Shown in pieces: positions 11,601-20,479 of a stretch of 64,000 nt of DNA (within the stretch, counting starts at the first letter, position 1; every line of letters begins with the position of its first letter). The stretch is taken from positions 1,495,776-1,559,775 of the forward strand of contig RPFO01000082.1 in NCBI GenBank assembly GCA_009746045.1, in the 5' to 3' direction. The notes under the pieces are model-generated. The model was not told where the DNA came from and did no database searches. It saw only the letters and a list, made by a program, of their open reading frames with translations. The position numbers and the translations under genes were made by a program. Source of the stretch: Mesostigma viride (lineage: Eukaryota > Streptophyta > Mesostigmatophyceae > Mesostigmatales > Mesostigmataceae).

Positions 11601-11675
11601 GGTGCTGCCCCTTGGCACAAGCTCTACAAACAGGTCGTGGACCGGCTGGATCGCATAGTATCTCCGCACATCTGA
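8619..11675 (+). CDS. Penelope-like retroelement protein: N-terminal GIY-YIG nuclease + RT (Chlamys-type)
   Basis: A 1018-residue uninterrupted ORF. Residues 90-180 form a GIY-YIG endonuclease: YAI at 92-94, YVG at 104-106, candidate catalytic Arg115 in TRFQEH and Glu176 in HRETFW. Residues 409-413 read PCPCQ, a CxC motif (C410, C412) linking nuclease and RT. Next come a DK-type motif (D541-K542-S543), LKLHKTP (616-622), RT motif A YDFTTLY (D707), motif B around IGIPMGTNCAG (about 802-812) and motif C YIDD (848-851). Residues between motifs 2 and A would hold the insertion-in-fingers domain (inference). An N-terminal GIY-YIG plus CxC is the permuted layout of Naiad/Chlamys elements; no CCHH finger precedes the nuclease, as in Chlamys of green algae. 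The role is target cleavage and target-primed reverse transcription. It has no internal stops, so it is recent or active. About 210 bp of unassigned DNA follow before repeat R copy 2. Confidence 0.92.
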   Translation: MKHLMTFWHALTLHRIRQSSGIDYRKYTAISRQFPYRISSQAWRKRCRINTRHNHHCKDDHTLRRLRRLQRTHLSLTNSTRPHPVSTHRVIYAIYNRRYPQRIYVGQTQRDAWTRFQEHVRAARRLHIGRPAANDDTPLHGAMAQYGWWDWRVVPLEHVPGTFTGAAFRKAAGHRETFWKRMLHAFLPHGFCIEGKSFKARSRRRPPPLRPRPLMFIRAWRLKHNLHPYRPYPPSVTPAPPPSTHVSTDPSLYSTSLRCLRHMSRLMQRGNFHASYLEACSLKKLTSLHIAVGSCSPADLQVPRSHATSLRGLLSRIIRHRVNGNADALRPRRLLISPFIHAAMDELCLPHILHLPQVQAAMPLVVRNTFGTPIAAWHYSPTLGQMVFSNGKVSRDTTPTELATILAGPCPCQQQRYFKYLDPTSQHVMTADLSILPSHTLVDLFAKGTKFRPWVQRTCAKEVNALLSTSLRKFCNAMSTDLQLAPLAMEPWFRAVIHECNARLTRLDYRLQQVHRTTWLNTTDKALLDHFKQDFIITCVDKSANNFAFICKKHYLATLQHELASSPTYVQRAQSTASITAAHRAFLHSQNIFARAFLKRQRRATTTTFPYLYLTLKLHKTPVALRTIAASHSAPLMPLSKLICHALNALLPEANALWVEVLSNAGYECAGSWIVIDSAQVRLRLAALSRSKTAAEKRIPMPIATYDFTTLYTTLDLHDLKARLDSLLTRLYARRPHGRNHLHVRVSQTKPTATWLSGIAAGAIVRDGYNYIITKADLVHWISYLVDNTFICFAGNVYQQAIGIPMGTNCAGLLANLYLYTYELAFMENLIASNDDVLIRRFIHTCRYIDDVIAFDNPDFATHLYITAGLPGIYPQASLTLKLTSEDTHCNYLDLNITHNKKGWRTAIYDKRKDPKYQQIPFIRYPDIHSLLSHTAKYGVVLSQLHRFSRLCSYRVDFITTLVELLQRLLVKDYDRAIMLRQVRCFLQRHPHLFGAAPWHKLYKQVVDRLDRIVSPHI

Positions 11676-11885
11676 ACCCTGTGATGCCAGATCTCCTTTG
11701 CGGCCGTTCCGAGCTTGGCACTGGATTCGTTGTCCACATCGTCGCGTCGCTGCCGCAACACGATGTTTTCTGGCATCCGCGGGCTTTTGGTTCCCGCCGC
11801 ACATTTGAAAGTGCTGTCCTCCGGCTTTTTGCCTTTGCACCGTGTGCAGTTCTTGGACGTTTGGAATCATGGCATGGCTAACGTG

Positions 11886-12233
11886 ATGACTGACTAGCTA
11901 GACCTTTTCAGTGGTTTTCCATTTGCGGGTATTTCCTCGTAAATGGTGGGAGAGCGATCGCAGCAATGGTGCTCACCACTAGACACTCCCGGCCAGTTAG
12001 GCTAGAAACACACGCCCTGATCAAGCATGCTGTTTCCGGCCCCACCGTCTAGGTCATCTAGTCGCTCCACACGTAAGCCAGCCATAATTTCAATGCACAA
12101 GGATACACATTTCCATCACCATTCATCTTCATCATCCTGAACAACTCGAAAACGCGGAAAAGATAACGGCAGGCTCGAGCTACCATGGTCCGGATTCTCC
12201 CGATTTCTGGCCTGCGCTGGTTGTCTCTTTGAT
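11886..12233 (+). repeat. Dispersed repeat R, copy 2
   Basis: Direct copy of 4,285-4,652, beginning at ATGACTGACTAGCTAGACC and ending where a small MITE begins. It differs from copy 1 by scattered substitutions and short deletions. Confidence 0.7.
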
Positions 12234-12423
12234 GTAGTTAGGGTTTTCCTAGCATATAGATTAAATTAAAAATAAATCAAATTATAACATGCCAACGTTG
12301 GGATCTCGATCATGTAGCACGTATTTCAAGATTGCTGGATGGGTGGAGGTGGAAGAAGCCGCGTATAATCGAACTATAACATAACTCTAAGCTATCTAGC
12401 TAGTCTAGAAAATCCTAACTACA
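12233..12423. mobile_element. MITE of about 190 bp with TGTAGTTAGG termini
   Basis: The left end TGTAGTTAGGGTTTTCCTAG mirrors the right end, which read inward is TGTAGTTAGGATTTTCTAG. The interior is AT-rich with no coding content. It abuts the end of repeat R copy 2, consistent with insertion into that repeat. The target duplication is not clear. Confidence 0.6.
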
Positions 12424-12435
12424 CTACTCAGCAAA

Positions 12436-12525
12436 TTAACGCCCCTTCCTCTTGGGGAGGTGGCTTGCCCACAGGGCCGGGCTGGCGTGTGAGCCTGGTA
12501 CAATCTTCTGCCACTGCTTCTTGTT
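12436..12525 (-). pseudogene. Repeated terminal-exon module, copy 2 (minus strand)
   Basis: After a CACAG acceptor on the minus strand the frame reads NKKQWQKIVPGSHASPALWA, then SHLPKRKGR and TAA (12,438-12,436). It aligns with the modules at 7,641 and 18,181, but shifted frames replace the Pro run. Homology extends into the bases before the acceptor (TTTGGACTGCCATGTGCACAG against TTGGACTGCTATGCAG at copy 1). An open stretch upstream to 12,676 (KDIPRKLGKPAMNYIQMLL) may be an earlier exon. Function unknown. Confidence 0.4.
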
Positions 12526-13232
12526 CTGTGCACATGGCAGTCCAAAGAAGGGAGAGGGAGTGGATGCGGTGTTCAAACTGAGCTGGGACCACTAGGTCGT
12601 CCAGCAACATCTGGATGTAGTTCATGGCAGGTTTACCTAGCTTCCTGGGAATGTCCTTGGGGCCAGGCCAGGTCATGATATGCCGCCCTGGTTGGCCAAG
12701 CCGCTGGGGGCCGGCCAGACCAAGGGCGGTGTCGACCTACAGTAGCTGGTGCGAGCAAGATGTCCTACAAATGCCGGCTATCCTACGCTGGCAGCCTAAT
12801 CTCGTCCAAAATACGAGGCATACCCTGATACAGACAAGTCAACCTATGCTTGGAAAACCCTCATTTCAGGACCTGTCGGAGCATCCTGTAAACCGTGCCG
12901 TCTAGCTTAGCGGCCAGTGTGTAGAATAATAATGAGCTAGAATCATGGTTGTCTCCTTGATAAGCTAGAATCATGGATTATTATAGCTTATTAGAGCTAG
13001 ATTAGTTCGGTTTCGCGGCTCCGCCCACGTACTCCATCCATCCAGCATGGGAGTATATGCTACACATGATTTCCCACGAGCCACGAGCCACGAGCCACGA
13101 GGTATATAGCCATGGCTGTCGGAGCTCATAACTTTCACGTTTGAGCCCCGAATTCAGCTGTGAATATCACAATCGCTTCGTCTTTCTTAGACGCACATGC
13201 TGATATAATTTTCCAAAGCTATAACGCACTAT
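12526..13232. other. Spacer and 5' UTR of LINE ORF1 element
   Basis: No gene beyond the possible exon noted for the module on the left. Around 13,075-13,102 there are four tandem CCACGAG units. From about 13,200 the sequence (CTGATATAATTTTCCAAAGC) matches the bases upstream of the homologous ORF1 copy near 31,600 (minus), so it belongs to the LINE unit. Confidence 0.4.
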
Positions 13233-14518
13233 ATGGCGAATAAACGCGCCTCGACGCAACGCAGCCTGGCGGCTGCGCTCGGCAATGAAAATACGTCTGC
13301 AGCTCCGGCTGCAGCTTCGCCATCAGGGCCGGAAGGCAGTGCTGCCACTAGTCGCGCACTGGTGGTCGTCCAGCACCCCCCCGGGCTTCCTGCCTCGCCT
13401 TCAGCCTCGCCTGAGCCAAAACGCAGCCGCCCAGCCGAACCGAGCTGGTCTGAGCGCGATTTTGACGTTGACGGGATATTTTCCACCTTCAACACCTTCA
13501 ACGATCACAGACCCAGCTATTTCGACATGCCACCCCTCAAGCTACTGGAGTTCGTGTTTTATGGGTCATACGCCTCCCTTCTCGACCTGTGCCAACGCCT
13601 TCAACAATGCCACCGCTTACGCAATGGACCTGACGGCCGGTTCACAATGCGACAACAATCTGAGAACCTGGCCAGCTGGTCTCGCCCACGTCTTCAGATC
13701 GGCGCCCTCTTTTCCATCCTTGACCGCTCTGTCACGGACCTCTGGACCCCCTCCCCCTTGACCGAATCCACCTTCCTCTTCCACCTCCAAGCAACCATCT
13801 CACAGCACGTGACGCCCCTAGCCGCAGATGTGCCGGCAATGGGCGGCAATGGGCGGCACGCTGGCTGCTGAGCTCCCCACCATCTCCACCGCCACTTCCA
13901 GCCTCCTCGCCTCCTCCACCGCCACCACCCCCACCTCCGACGCCATCACCGCCCAGCTCCGTGACATCGACCAGCGTCTTAAGGACAACGCCATCGCTAT
14001 CGAGGTTCTGCAGAACACCGCAGGCCTCACCGCCCAGGCGGTGAAGGACATTGCCGCCAAGCCAGCCCCGGCTGGCCTGGCCGGCGATGCTCCTCCTCCC
14101 ATCACCACATGGGCGGACATGCTTAAGCAACATACCACCTCCACCACCTCCGCCGTCGCAGCCCAGCTTCAACAGCAGACGCTTGACCTCCGCGAGGAGG
14201 CCGAGCTCGCCAAGCGCAGCCTCAACGTCATTGTCAAGAACTTCAAGATGGAGGAAGGTGAGAATTCCGAGAAGCTTTTGCGTGCGTTTGAGAGAGAAAT
14301 TAATCTTTGGTCGCATGGGCCTTAACGGTGAGATCGAGCTGGCCGCCCACCGCCTTCCCCGCGCGCGGGGTAAGGCAGGGCCGCCCCCGCTCCTTCTCAC
14401 CTTTAAGACCCCGGCGGACAAGATTTCTTTTCTCAGACGCCGCAAGCGGCTCGAGAAGACTCTCTTCACCCTTGATGACGACTTGACCCTGGCGCAGCAA
14501 CAACGGCGACGGGAGCTA
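13233..14518 (+). pseudogene. LINE ORF1, 5' portion (interrupted by a 14.9-kb element)
   Basis: Starts MANKRASTQRSLAAALG, a Pro/Ser/Ala-rich leader. A heptad-rich middle part (ITAQLRDIDQRLKDNAIAIE, about 13,960-14,030) looks coiled-coil, and the C-terminal core (AAHRLPRARG...PPPLLLTF...LRRRKRLEKT...LDDDLTLAQQQRRREL) is typical of LINE ORF1 proteins that coat element RNA. There are two frameshifts: one near 13,845 at a duplicated GGGCGGCAAT decamer and one near 14,300. The ORF stops abruptly at 14,516 because a transposon follows the TA at 14,517-14,518; the rest resumes at 29,391. Homologous copies lie at 30.0-31.6 kb (minus) and, more distantly, 32.1-33.5 kb (minus). Confidence 0.8.
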
Positions 14519-14579
14519 CACTATACCGTACTTTTCGTCCGAGGGTGGTAAAAAGCATCCGAGGCGTAAATTACGAGGT
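14519..14579 (+). repeat. Left terminal inverted repeat of the 14.87-kb element
   Basis: Begins CACTATAC, then five extra bases (CGTAC) absent from the right end, then 48 bases identical to the complement of 29,335-29,382. Confidence 0.9.
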
Positions 14580-14604
14580 CTTATCTTACTACCTAGATCC
14601 GAGG

Positions 14605-15578
14605 CAGTGTTTTTTTTAGTGGCGATACACCGCCAAATGTGGCGGTGTGGCACTTTTTTTGGCAAAATGTGGCGGTGCCACCCACTTGGACAGGGCACCC
14701 AAGAAGCCACAATTTGGCCGTGCTGTTCTACTTTGTAGTTTCGTTTCGCCACAGGGTGGCCGTGCCTGAAGTTCACTCTAGTACAGGCTACGCCACAATT
14801 GGCGGTGTCAGCCGGTCTTCCGGCCGGCGTTCCGCCACAAGCCTCCCTAGTACTAGAACTACTATGAGTATTACTATGACTGACTGACTTACTGACTGCA
14901 TAGTGCATGTACGTAGAGCCCGGCCAAGTGCCAAGTGGCAAGTGGCCCGCTGCCAGAGACCAGAGTGCACTGTGCAGACTGCAGCTTGTGTGCATTTTCT
15001 GGCTTCAGCTGGCTGGCGGCCTGGCGGCTGGCGCCTCAGTTCCAGTCACTCGCCAGCCATACAGTACTGTACTGCATTGCATTGACTATGTGTTTCGACT
15101 TTCGGCACTTCAGTAATCGTTTTGTTAAGCAGTGGCTGTAGTGGTAATCGTTGTTGTTAATTTACCAAGTACGCCCGGCGCCGATGCCTGAGACGGAGAC
15201 GCTCGCCCGCCTTGTGTACAGGCATTCACGCCTTAAGTTGGGTTCGAGGTTTTTGGTCAACCCAACTTCAGGCGTGAACCCAACTTAAGGCGTGAATGAT
15301 TCTAATAAATTCTACTAGTTTGAACTTAAGATAATTAAACATACTGTTCTGAACTACTTTGAACTTGGAATGCCAGTACGGCGCCGCGCCGCGCTGACCC
15401 CGCTGCCGGTAGGGTCATTTGCTGCACCAAAAAGCCAGCCCGCCACACGTGGCCGTGCCAAGCCCAATTTTAATTGGCTTAAAGCCACACATTGGCCGAG
15501 TAAACTGAAGTTTTCATAGTTCGAAACGCCACAAGTGGCCTAGCGCCACTAGTAACGAAAACCTTAAAAAAAACACTG
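14605..15578. mobile_element. Nested hAT-like non-autonomous element (974 bp)
   Basis: Left end CAGTGTTTTTTTTAGTGGCG. The right end, read inward, is CAGTGTTTTTTTTAAGG, with AGTGGCG again 13 bases further in. CAGTG termini are characteristic of hAT elements. Subterminal motifs of the type CGCCA-N-TGGCG recur at both ends. The expected 8-bp duplication is not seen (ATCCGAGG on the left, GTCTTGGT on the right), so the superfamily call is tentative. No transposase ORF. Confidence 0.55.
15223..15298. repeat. 76-bp inverted repeat with 22-bp perfect arms
   Basis: Arms at 15,223-15,244 and 15,277-15,298 are perfect complements (CATTCACGCCTTAAGTTGGG plus TT). A third near-copy of the right arm, one mismatch, occupies 15,259-15,278, so two alternative hairpins are possible. 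It lies inside the hAT-like element. Confidence 0.85.
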
Positions 15579-16279
15579 GTCTTGGTTGGTAATCTACCAC
15601 CTGTAGATTAGGTGCCAGTGATCCGATGCTGTAAGATACGTTTCAGTAAGCTACTTCGGGGATCTTTGCCTGTACACGGCCAGATGGATAATTATATTGT
15701 AATGGAGAAGTGGGAGAACGTGCGTGTCTATTAGCAAATGCAGCGAAATATAAAAATGTAGTTATCAGCCTTTTTCGCCTATTCAGCAGTTGTCGTTGTC
15801 GGCCGTTGTCATTAAGCGGCTATAGATTATGTGTGCTGGGGCCGGTGAAAAGACGCTAGCAAAGTTCGTCTGAATGGCGTCCAATAGAGGGGATTTTATT
15901 CTTAGTGGATTGTTGGACGAGGAGAAGGCGAGGTTGCTGGCGGAGAATGCGAAAGAGCAGAGGGAAGCAGCGGAAGCCGTGCGTGGAAGATGAGGTAACG
16001 GGATGGAGTGTGGGCCCTGGCTTCTGGTTATGAAATGATGGCGGTTGCAGGCCAGCCGTGCTCGCTGGTAATGGGTGCGTGGTGTTGAAATCCAAGTTCT
16101 GCGCGTATTCTGTTTTTTGGTCAATGATTGAAGGGATGTCGCCTTGTTTTATTTTTGTGCATCTGCGTCCCGTCGTGACTGCCTCGTCATGGACGCCCAG
16201 GGGTAGAAGTTCGAACGAGGGAATGATTTTTCAAACGCCTGGATATGTTATGATAGTACGAATAAATGGTAATGGGTAG
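15579..16279 (+). other. Left subterminal region with a possible first exon
   Basis: At 15,874 an ATG opens MASNRGDFILSGLLDEEK and continues ARLLAENAKEQREAAEA, a charged, helix-forming stretch. It ends at a GTGCGT that could be a donor; reading on meets TGA at once. It could be the first exon of the gene at 16,280, but the frames do not join with the acceptor I can see, so it is not merged. Confidence 0.3.
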
Positions 16280-16984
16280 AGGCGGCCAAAATTTTGTTGG
16301 AAGTGTGCCAACGCCGCACATACGACTTGAACAACCCTAGGTATCTTAGGAAAAGGAAACACGGATACGTCGGAGTGGAGGAAGAGGAAGACGATGACGA
16401 TGGTGAAGACGGAGAGGTTTACAATGGAGGCCTTGAGAATGGGGAGACATTGAATCAGGAGAGCAGGGTAGCGGTGAGTGGCCCGTCATGAATTACATTG
16501 TGGTTGCAGTTGTTAGCGAGGCGTGTTGATTGCTTCTTGCCGCGGGTAATCGCTAGCGCGCATAACCTTCTTTTTTCAACAGGTGTTCTGGTGCATTGAC
16601 TGCCGCAAAGCAATTAATGGGACTGATTATGTGCCTATCATGCCGTTTGGGAATCATACATTGCCAACATTTCGTGTTTAGAAGGCGCGCCTTCAGAAGC
16701 ATATTCAGCACCGCACGAGCCAGGTGCTGAAGGCGTGCTTGGAGAGGAAGGGGTATAAAGTGCGCATGACCGCATCGAAGAAGAAGAAGCAGCAGGAATC
16801 GGGCAAGACCATGATAACCGAGCCAGGATTGGCTTTCGTGCATGCAGTACATGGTGCGGCGCAGGCAGTGAATGCTGCATCGATTGCAGCGGTGCAGCCT
16901 GTGGCCATGGCGGTGCAGGGCGCGGGTCCTGAAGTGTGGGCGTTGGCGAAGCAGATTCACGATGCTGTCATGGCCACGTTGTGA
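16280..16984 (+). CDS. Candidate two-exon gene with CxxC...HxxxH finger, in-frame TAG
   Basis: Exon 1 (to 16,473) reads AAKILLEVCQRRTYDLNNPR, then a strongly acidic run (VEEEEDDDDGEDGEV). A canonical 109-bp intron follows, GTGAGT at 16,474 to TTTTTTCAACAG at 16,582, phase 0. Exon 2 reads VFWCIDCRKAINGTDYVPIM...HTLPTFRV, a TAG at 16,679-16,681, then KARLQKHIQHRTSQVLKACL, a Lys run, an Ala/Val-rich tail and TGA at 16,984. CxxC followed by HxxxH resembles a BED or C2H2 zinc finger, a DNA-binding fold common in transposon proteins (inference). The TAG would truncate it between the Cys and His pairs, so the copy is probably inactive, unless TTTAG there is a second acceptor. Exon 1's start is uncertain. 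Confidence 0.4.
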
Positions 16985-17055
16985 AGCCAAGGAATGGGTG
17001 TTGGTTCCAGTCAGGTGCCTCGCCCGGAGGAAGCTTTTCTGCTGTAAGCAGAGGT

Positions 17056-17147
17056 GCGGCATCAAGCATTTGCAATCGCCATGAGAGCAGTGGAGATGTC
17101 AGCGGCATGAAGCATTTGCAATCGCCATGAGAGCAGTGGAGATGTCT
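17056..17147 (+). repeat. 46-bp tandem duplication
   Basis: Two consecutive near-identical units (GCGGCATnAAGCATTTGCAA...GGAGATGTC) starting at 17,056 and 17,102, directly after the candidate finger gene. Confidence 0.8.
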
Positions 17148-17769
17148 GCGGCATTGGGAGATCTGCAGACAATTGCAGGAGGACATTGTGCGGTACGCTT
17201 GTAGGGTGTATGCTGTGTTGTTCCGCTCGCTAATGGACATGTGCCCCTGTAACCTCTTCCAGGCTAGTATCTGCTATCCACCTCTTCAGGCTTGAAAAGT
17301 AAATTGCTGTACGGTTCACAATTGGCATGGCTTGACATGCACGCGTCCTTGACTGTGGTCTGCATGGGTTTGGGGTTTAGCGGTTTACATCAGACTCTGC
17401 TGTGTGTCTGCTTAATCAGCCGACGTGTCACATGGGGACAGCAACGGCGCTGGGATGCAGCCCGGTGTGAATGCGAGTAAGGTACGCGCTGTCATGCATG
17501 GCGGATGGGGCGTGGAAGCCACGACCCACGTTTTTGTGTGTGCACGGGGGGCTAGGGGGCAAGTCGTTGTGTTGCTGCCATCCATATGGCCATGGATATG
17601 CGGGAAGCTTTCCCTGTACCCATACTTAATGATGCATGGACTGGTTGTGACAGCCAAGGGTTTAGCTGTCGTGGGTTTGCTGAGTGATCATGGCAGTCTG
17701 CTAGGCTGGTGCTAGAACAGCAATAGCGCGGTTACTGCTATGTCTTGCCCGTGCTAACTGATGCTGCAG
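17148..17769 (+). other. Probable intronic or intergenic stretch
   Basis: No clear coding content. It ends in TGCTAACTGATGCTGCAG, which looks like a branch point plus 3' splice site before the exon-like segment at 17,770. Confidence 0.35.
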
Positions 17770-17898
17770 CCATGCGTGGAGCGCGAATCGTCCCGAGAGG
17801 AGAAGGAGGAGGCGGGGCCGGTGCACCCATGGGCAGGGCCGGAGAAGAAGGACGCGGAGCACCCAGTGTGGGAGAAGGAGAAGGCGGGGAAGCACTGA
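17770..17898 (+). CDS. Exon-like charged segment
   Basis: After the acceptor-like TGCTAACTGATGCTGCAG an open frame of 42 codons reads PCVERESSREEKEEAGPVHP...EKEKAGKH and ends at TGA (17,896-17,898). The composition (Glu, Lys, Arg) and higher GC than the flanks suggest a terminal exon. No family recognised; whether it belongs with the gene at 16,280 is unknown. Confidence 0.3.
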   Translation, partial: PCVERESSREEKEEAGPVHPWAGPEKKDAEHPVWEKEKAGKH

Positions 17899-18180
17899 AG
17901 CTCCACCCCATGTCAGGCCTCTAGTATAGGTGCCAGTTAACTAAACCCATGCACGTGCAGGTTGTAGCTCAGAATGTATTTAAAATCATATGCCCCTTTT
18001 CAGGTATATGTGTAACAGTGACTCCCAACGGATATATGTTCCTAATTTTTTAAATTCTTACTGAATAATTGTTGTCTTTATGAACCCATGAAGAGCAAAG
18101 CCCGGTGGGGAGTACATGTAACGCATTACCACGAGAAGGGGTCCCCACACCGCATTTCTTCGCTCTCTGTTCCTATGCAG

Positions 18181-18300
18181 AACAAGAAGAGGTGGAAGAC
18201 CAATGTCCCGGCTCACACGCCAGCCCATGTGGGTAAGCCCCCTCCCCCAAAGCGGAAGGGGCGCTTTGGGGAGAAGTGTAGTGAGGATTTTGTAGACTAG
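18181..18300 (+). CDS. Repeated terminal-exon module, copy 3
   Basis: The cleanest of the three modules. After CCTATGCAG the frame reads NKKRWKTNVPAHTPAHVGKP, then PPPKRKGRFGEKCSEDFVD and TAG (18,298-18,300). It ends a possible gene inside the 14.87-kb element. The basic PKRKGRF stretch could act as a nuclear localisation signal. See 7,641 and 12,436 for relatives. Confidence 0.4.
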   Translation, partial: NKKRWKTNVPAHTPAHVGKPPPPKRKGRFGEKCSEDFVD

Positions 18301-18534
18301 ATAGCACCAACTTACTTACACCAGACCTGGCAATAAACAAGCATTGATGGGATGGACCCAGCGATACATAATGGGCGTGCATGCGTAAAAAATATACACT
18401 ATGCATGGCCCAATGGGCATGCATTCAAATAATTACAAATGAAGGCCGCCATGAGAGCACTGAAGCTAAACCAGACCGGGCCACAATTAACCCTCCAGCA
18501 CCAAAGTTCCACTGCATCATGTAAGACAAGCCTG

Positions 18535-20102
18535 ACATCCATCCATCCATCCATCCAGATGTCCATCCATCCATCCATCCATCCATCCATCCATCCATCC
18601 ATCCATCCATCCATCCATCCATCCATCCATCCATCCATCCATCCATCCATCCATCCATCCATCCATCCATCCATCCATCCATCCATCCATCCATCCATCC
18701 ATCCATCCATCCATCCATCCATCCATCCATCCATCCATCCATCCATCCATCCATCCATCCATCCATCCATCCATCCATCCATCCATCCATCCATCCATCC
18801 ATCCATCCATCCATCCATCCATCCATCCATCCATCCATCCATCCATCCATCCATCCATCCATCCATCCATCCATCCATCCATCCATCCATCCATCCATCC
18901 ATCCATCCATCCATCCATCCATCCATCCATCCATCCATCCATCCATCCATCCATCCATCCATCCATCCATCCATCCATCCATCCATCCATCCATCCATCC
19001 ATCCATCCATCCATCCATCCATCCATCCATCCATCCATCCATCCATCCATCCATCCATCCATCCATCCATCCATCCATCCATCCATCCATCCATCCATCC
19101 ATCCATCCATCCATCCATCCATCCATCCATCCATCCATCCATCCATCCATCCATCCATCCATCCATCCATCCATCCATCCATCCATCCATCCATCCATCC
19201 ATCCATCCATCCATCCATCCATCCATCCATCCATCCATCCATCCATCCATCCATCCATCCATCCATCCATCCATCCATCCATCCATCCATCCATCCATCC
19301 ATCCATCCATCCATCCATCCATCCATCCATCCATCCATCCATCCATCCATCCATCCATCCATCCATCCATCCATCCATCCATCCATCCATCCATCCATCC
19401 ATCCATCCATCCATCCATCCATCCATCCATCCATCCATCCATCCATCCATCCATCCATCCATCCATCCATCCATCCATCCATCCATCCATCCATCCATCC
19501 ATCCATCCATCCATCCATCCATCCATCCATCCATCCATCCATCCATCCATCCATCCATCCATCCATCCATCCATCCATCCATCCATCCATCCATCCATCC
19601 ATCCATCCATCCATCCATCCATCCATCCATCCATCCATCCATCCATCCATCCATCCATCCATCCATCCATCCATCCATCCATCCATCCATCCATCCATCC
19701 ATCCATCCATCCATCCATCCATCCATCCATCCATCCATCCATCCATCCATCCATCCATCCATCCATCCATCCATCCATCCATCCATCCATCCATCCATCC
19801 ATCCATCCATCCATCCATCCATCCATCCATCCATCCATCCATCCATCCATCCATCCATCCATCCATCCATCCATCCATCCATCCATCCATCCATCCATCC
19901 ATCCATCCATCCATCCATCCATCCATCCATCCATCCATCCATCCATCCATCCATCCATCCATCCATCCATCCATCCATCCATCCATCCATCCATCCATCC
20001 ATCCATCCATCCATCCATCCATCCATCCATCCATCCATCCATCCATCCATCCATCCATCCATCCATCCATCCATCCATCCATCCATCCATCCATCCATCC
20101 AT
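18535..20102. repeat. (ATCC)n microsatellite, about 1.57 kb
   Basis: Tetranucleotide array with a single interruption (AGATGT near 18,558), then about 385 units with no visible substitution (18,563-20,102). It makes long spurious ORFs of repeating HPSI or MDGW in both directions; none is a gene. Confidence 0.98.
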
Positions 20103-20103
20103 T

Positions 20104-20475
20104 GATCGGGGTATAGTCCTAGTACAGCCATGCTACGTCCTGGCTATGATGAGATTACTTGCCCACGCTCCTAGTGTTATGCCATGCTCACATGGGTCTT
20201 ATTGCACCCACAGATTGCCGGATCGTTGGCGTGTCCCTTTAGCTAGCGTTCCCGAATGCAGCTGTGGCATGCCTTAGGCATGAAGGAGACTGGGGGTCTC
20301 TGCCCTTTCTCCTGTTGTCCACACACAGGGATTAAAAGCACTTCGGTGCTCCGTGACTCCCCAACAGGAGCACGTGTTTAATTAATTAATTAAATTAATT
20401 AATTAATCGGGGTTAGCTAATGCTCCTTGACTCCCTAATGGGGGCATGAGTTTAATAAATGAATTAAGTAGTTAG
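20104..20475 (+). mobile_element. LINE 3' ends with hairpin and TTAA-type tails
   Basis: 20,113-20,380 is the reverse complement of 31,745-32,005, the 3' UTR of the intact ORF1-only LINE. It ends in the hairpin GGTGCTCCGTGACTCCCCAA...GGAGCAC and a (TTAA)n tail (20,381-20,406). A second, shorter 3' end (CTCCTTGACTCCCTAATGGG, then TTTAATAAATG) follows directly to 20,475. It is a 5'-truncated insertion abutting the (ATCC)n array. Confidence 0.75.
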
Positions 20476-20479
20476 TTAA

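Noticed and set aside
4285-12233. Repeat R copies as pseudo-LTRs of the Penelope-like element
   Set aside because: They are 7.2 kb apart, enclose an unrelated LINE ORF2, and copy 1 ends in a LINE-type hairpin; better explained as LINE 3' UTR pieces.
18399-20277. ORFs of 525-612 codons made of MDGW or HPSI repeats
   Set aside because: Pure translation of the (ATCC)n array in several frames on both strands; not genes.
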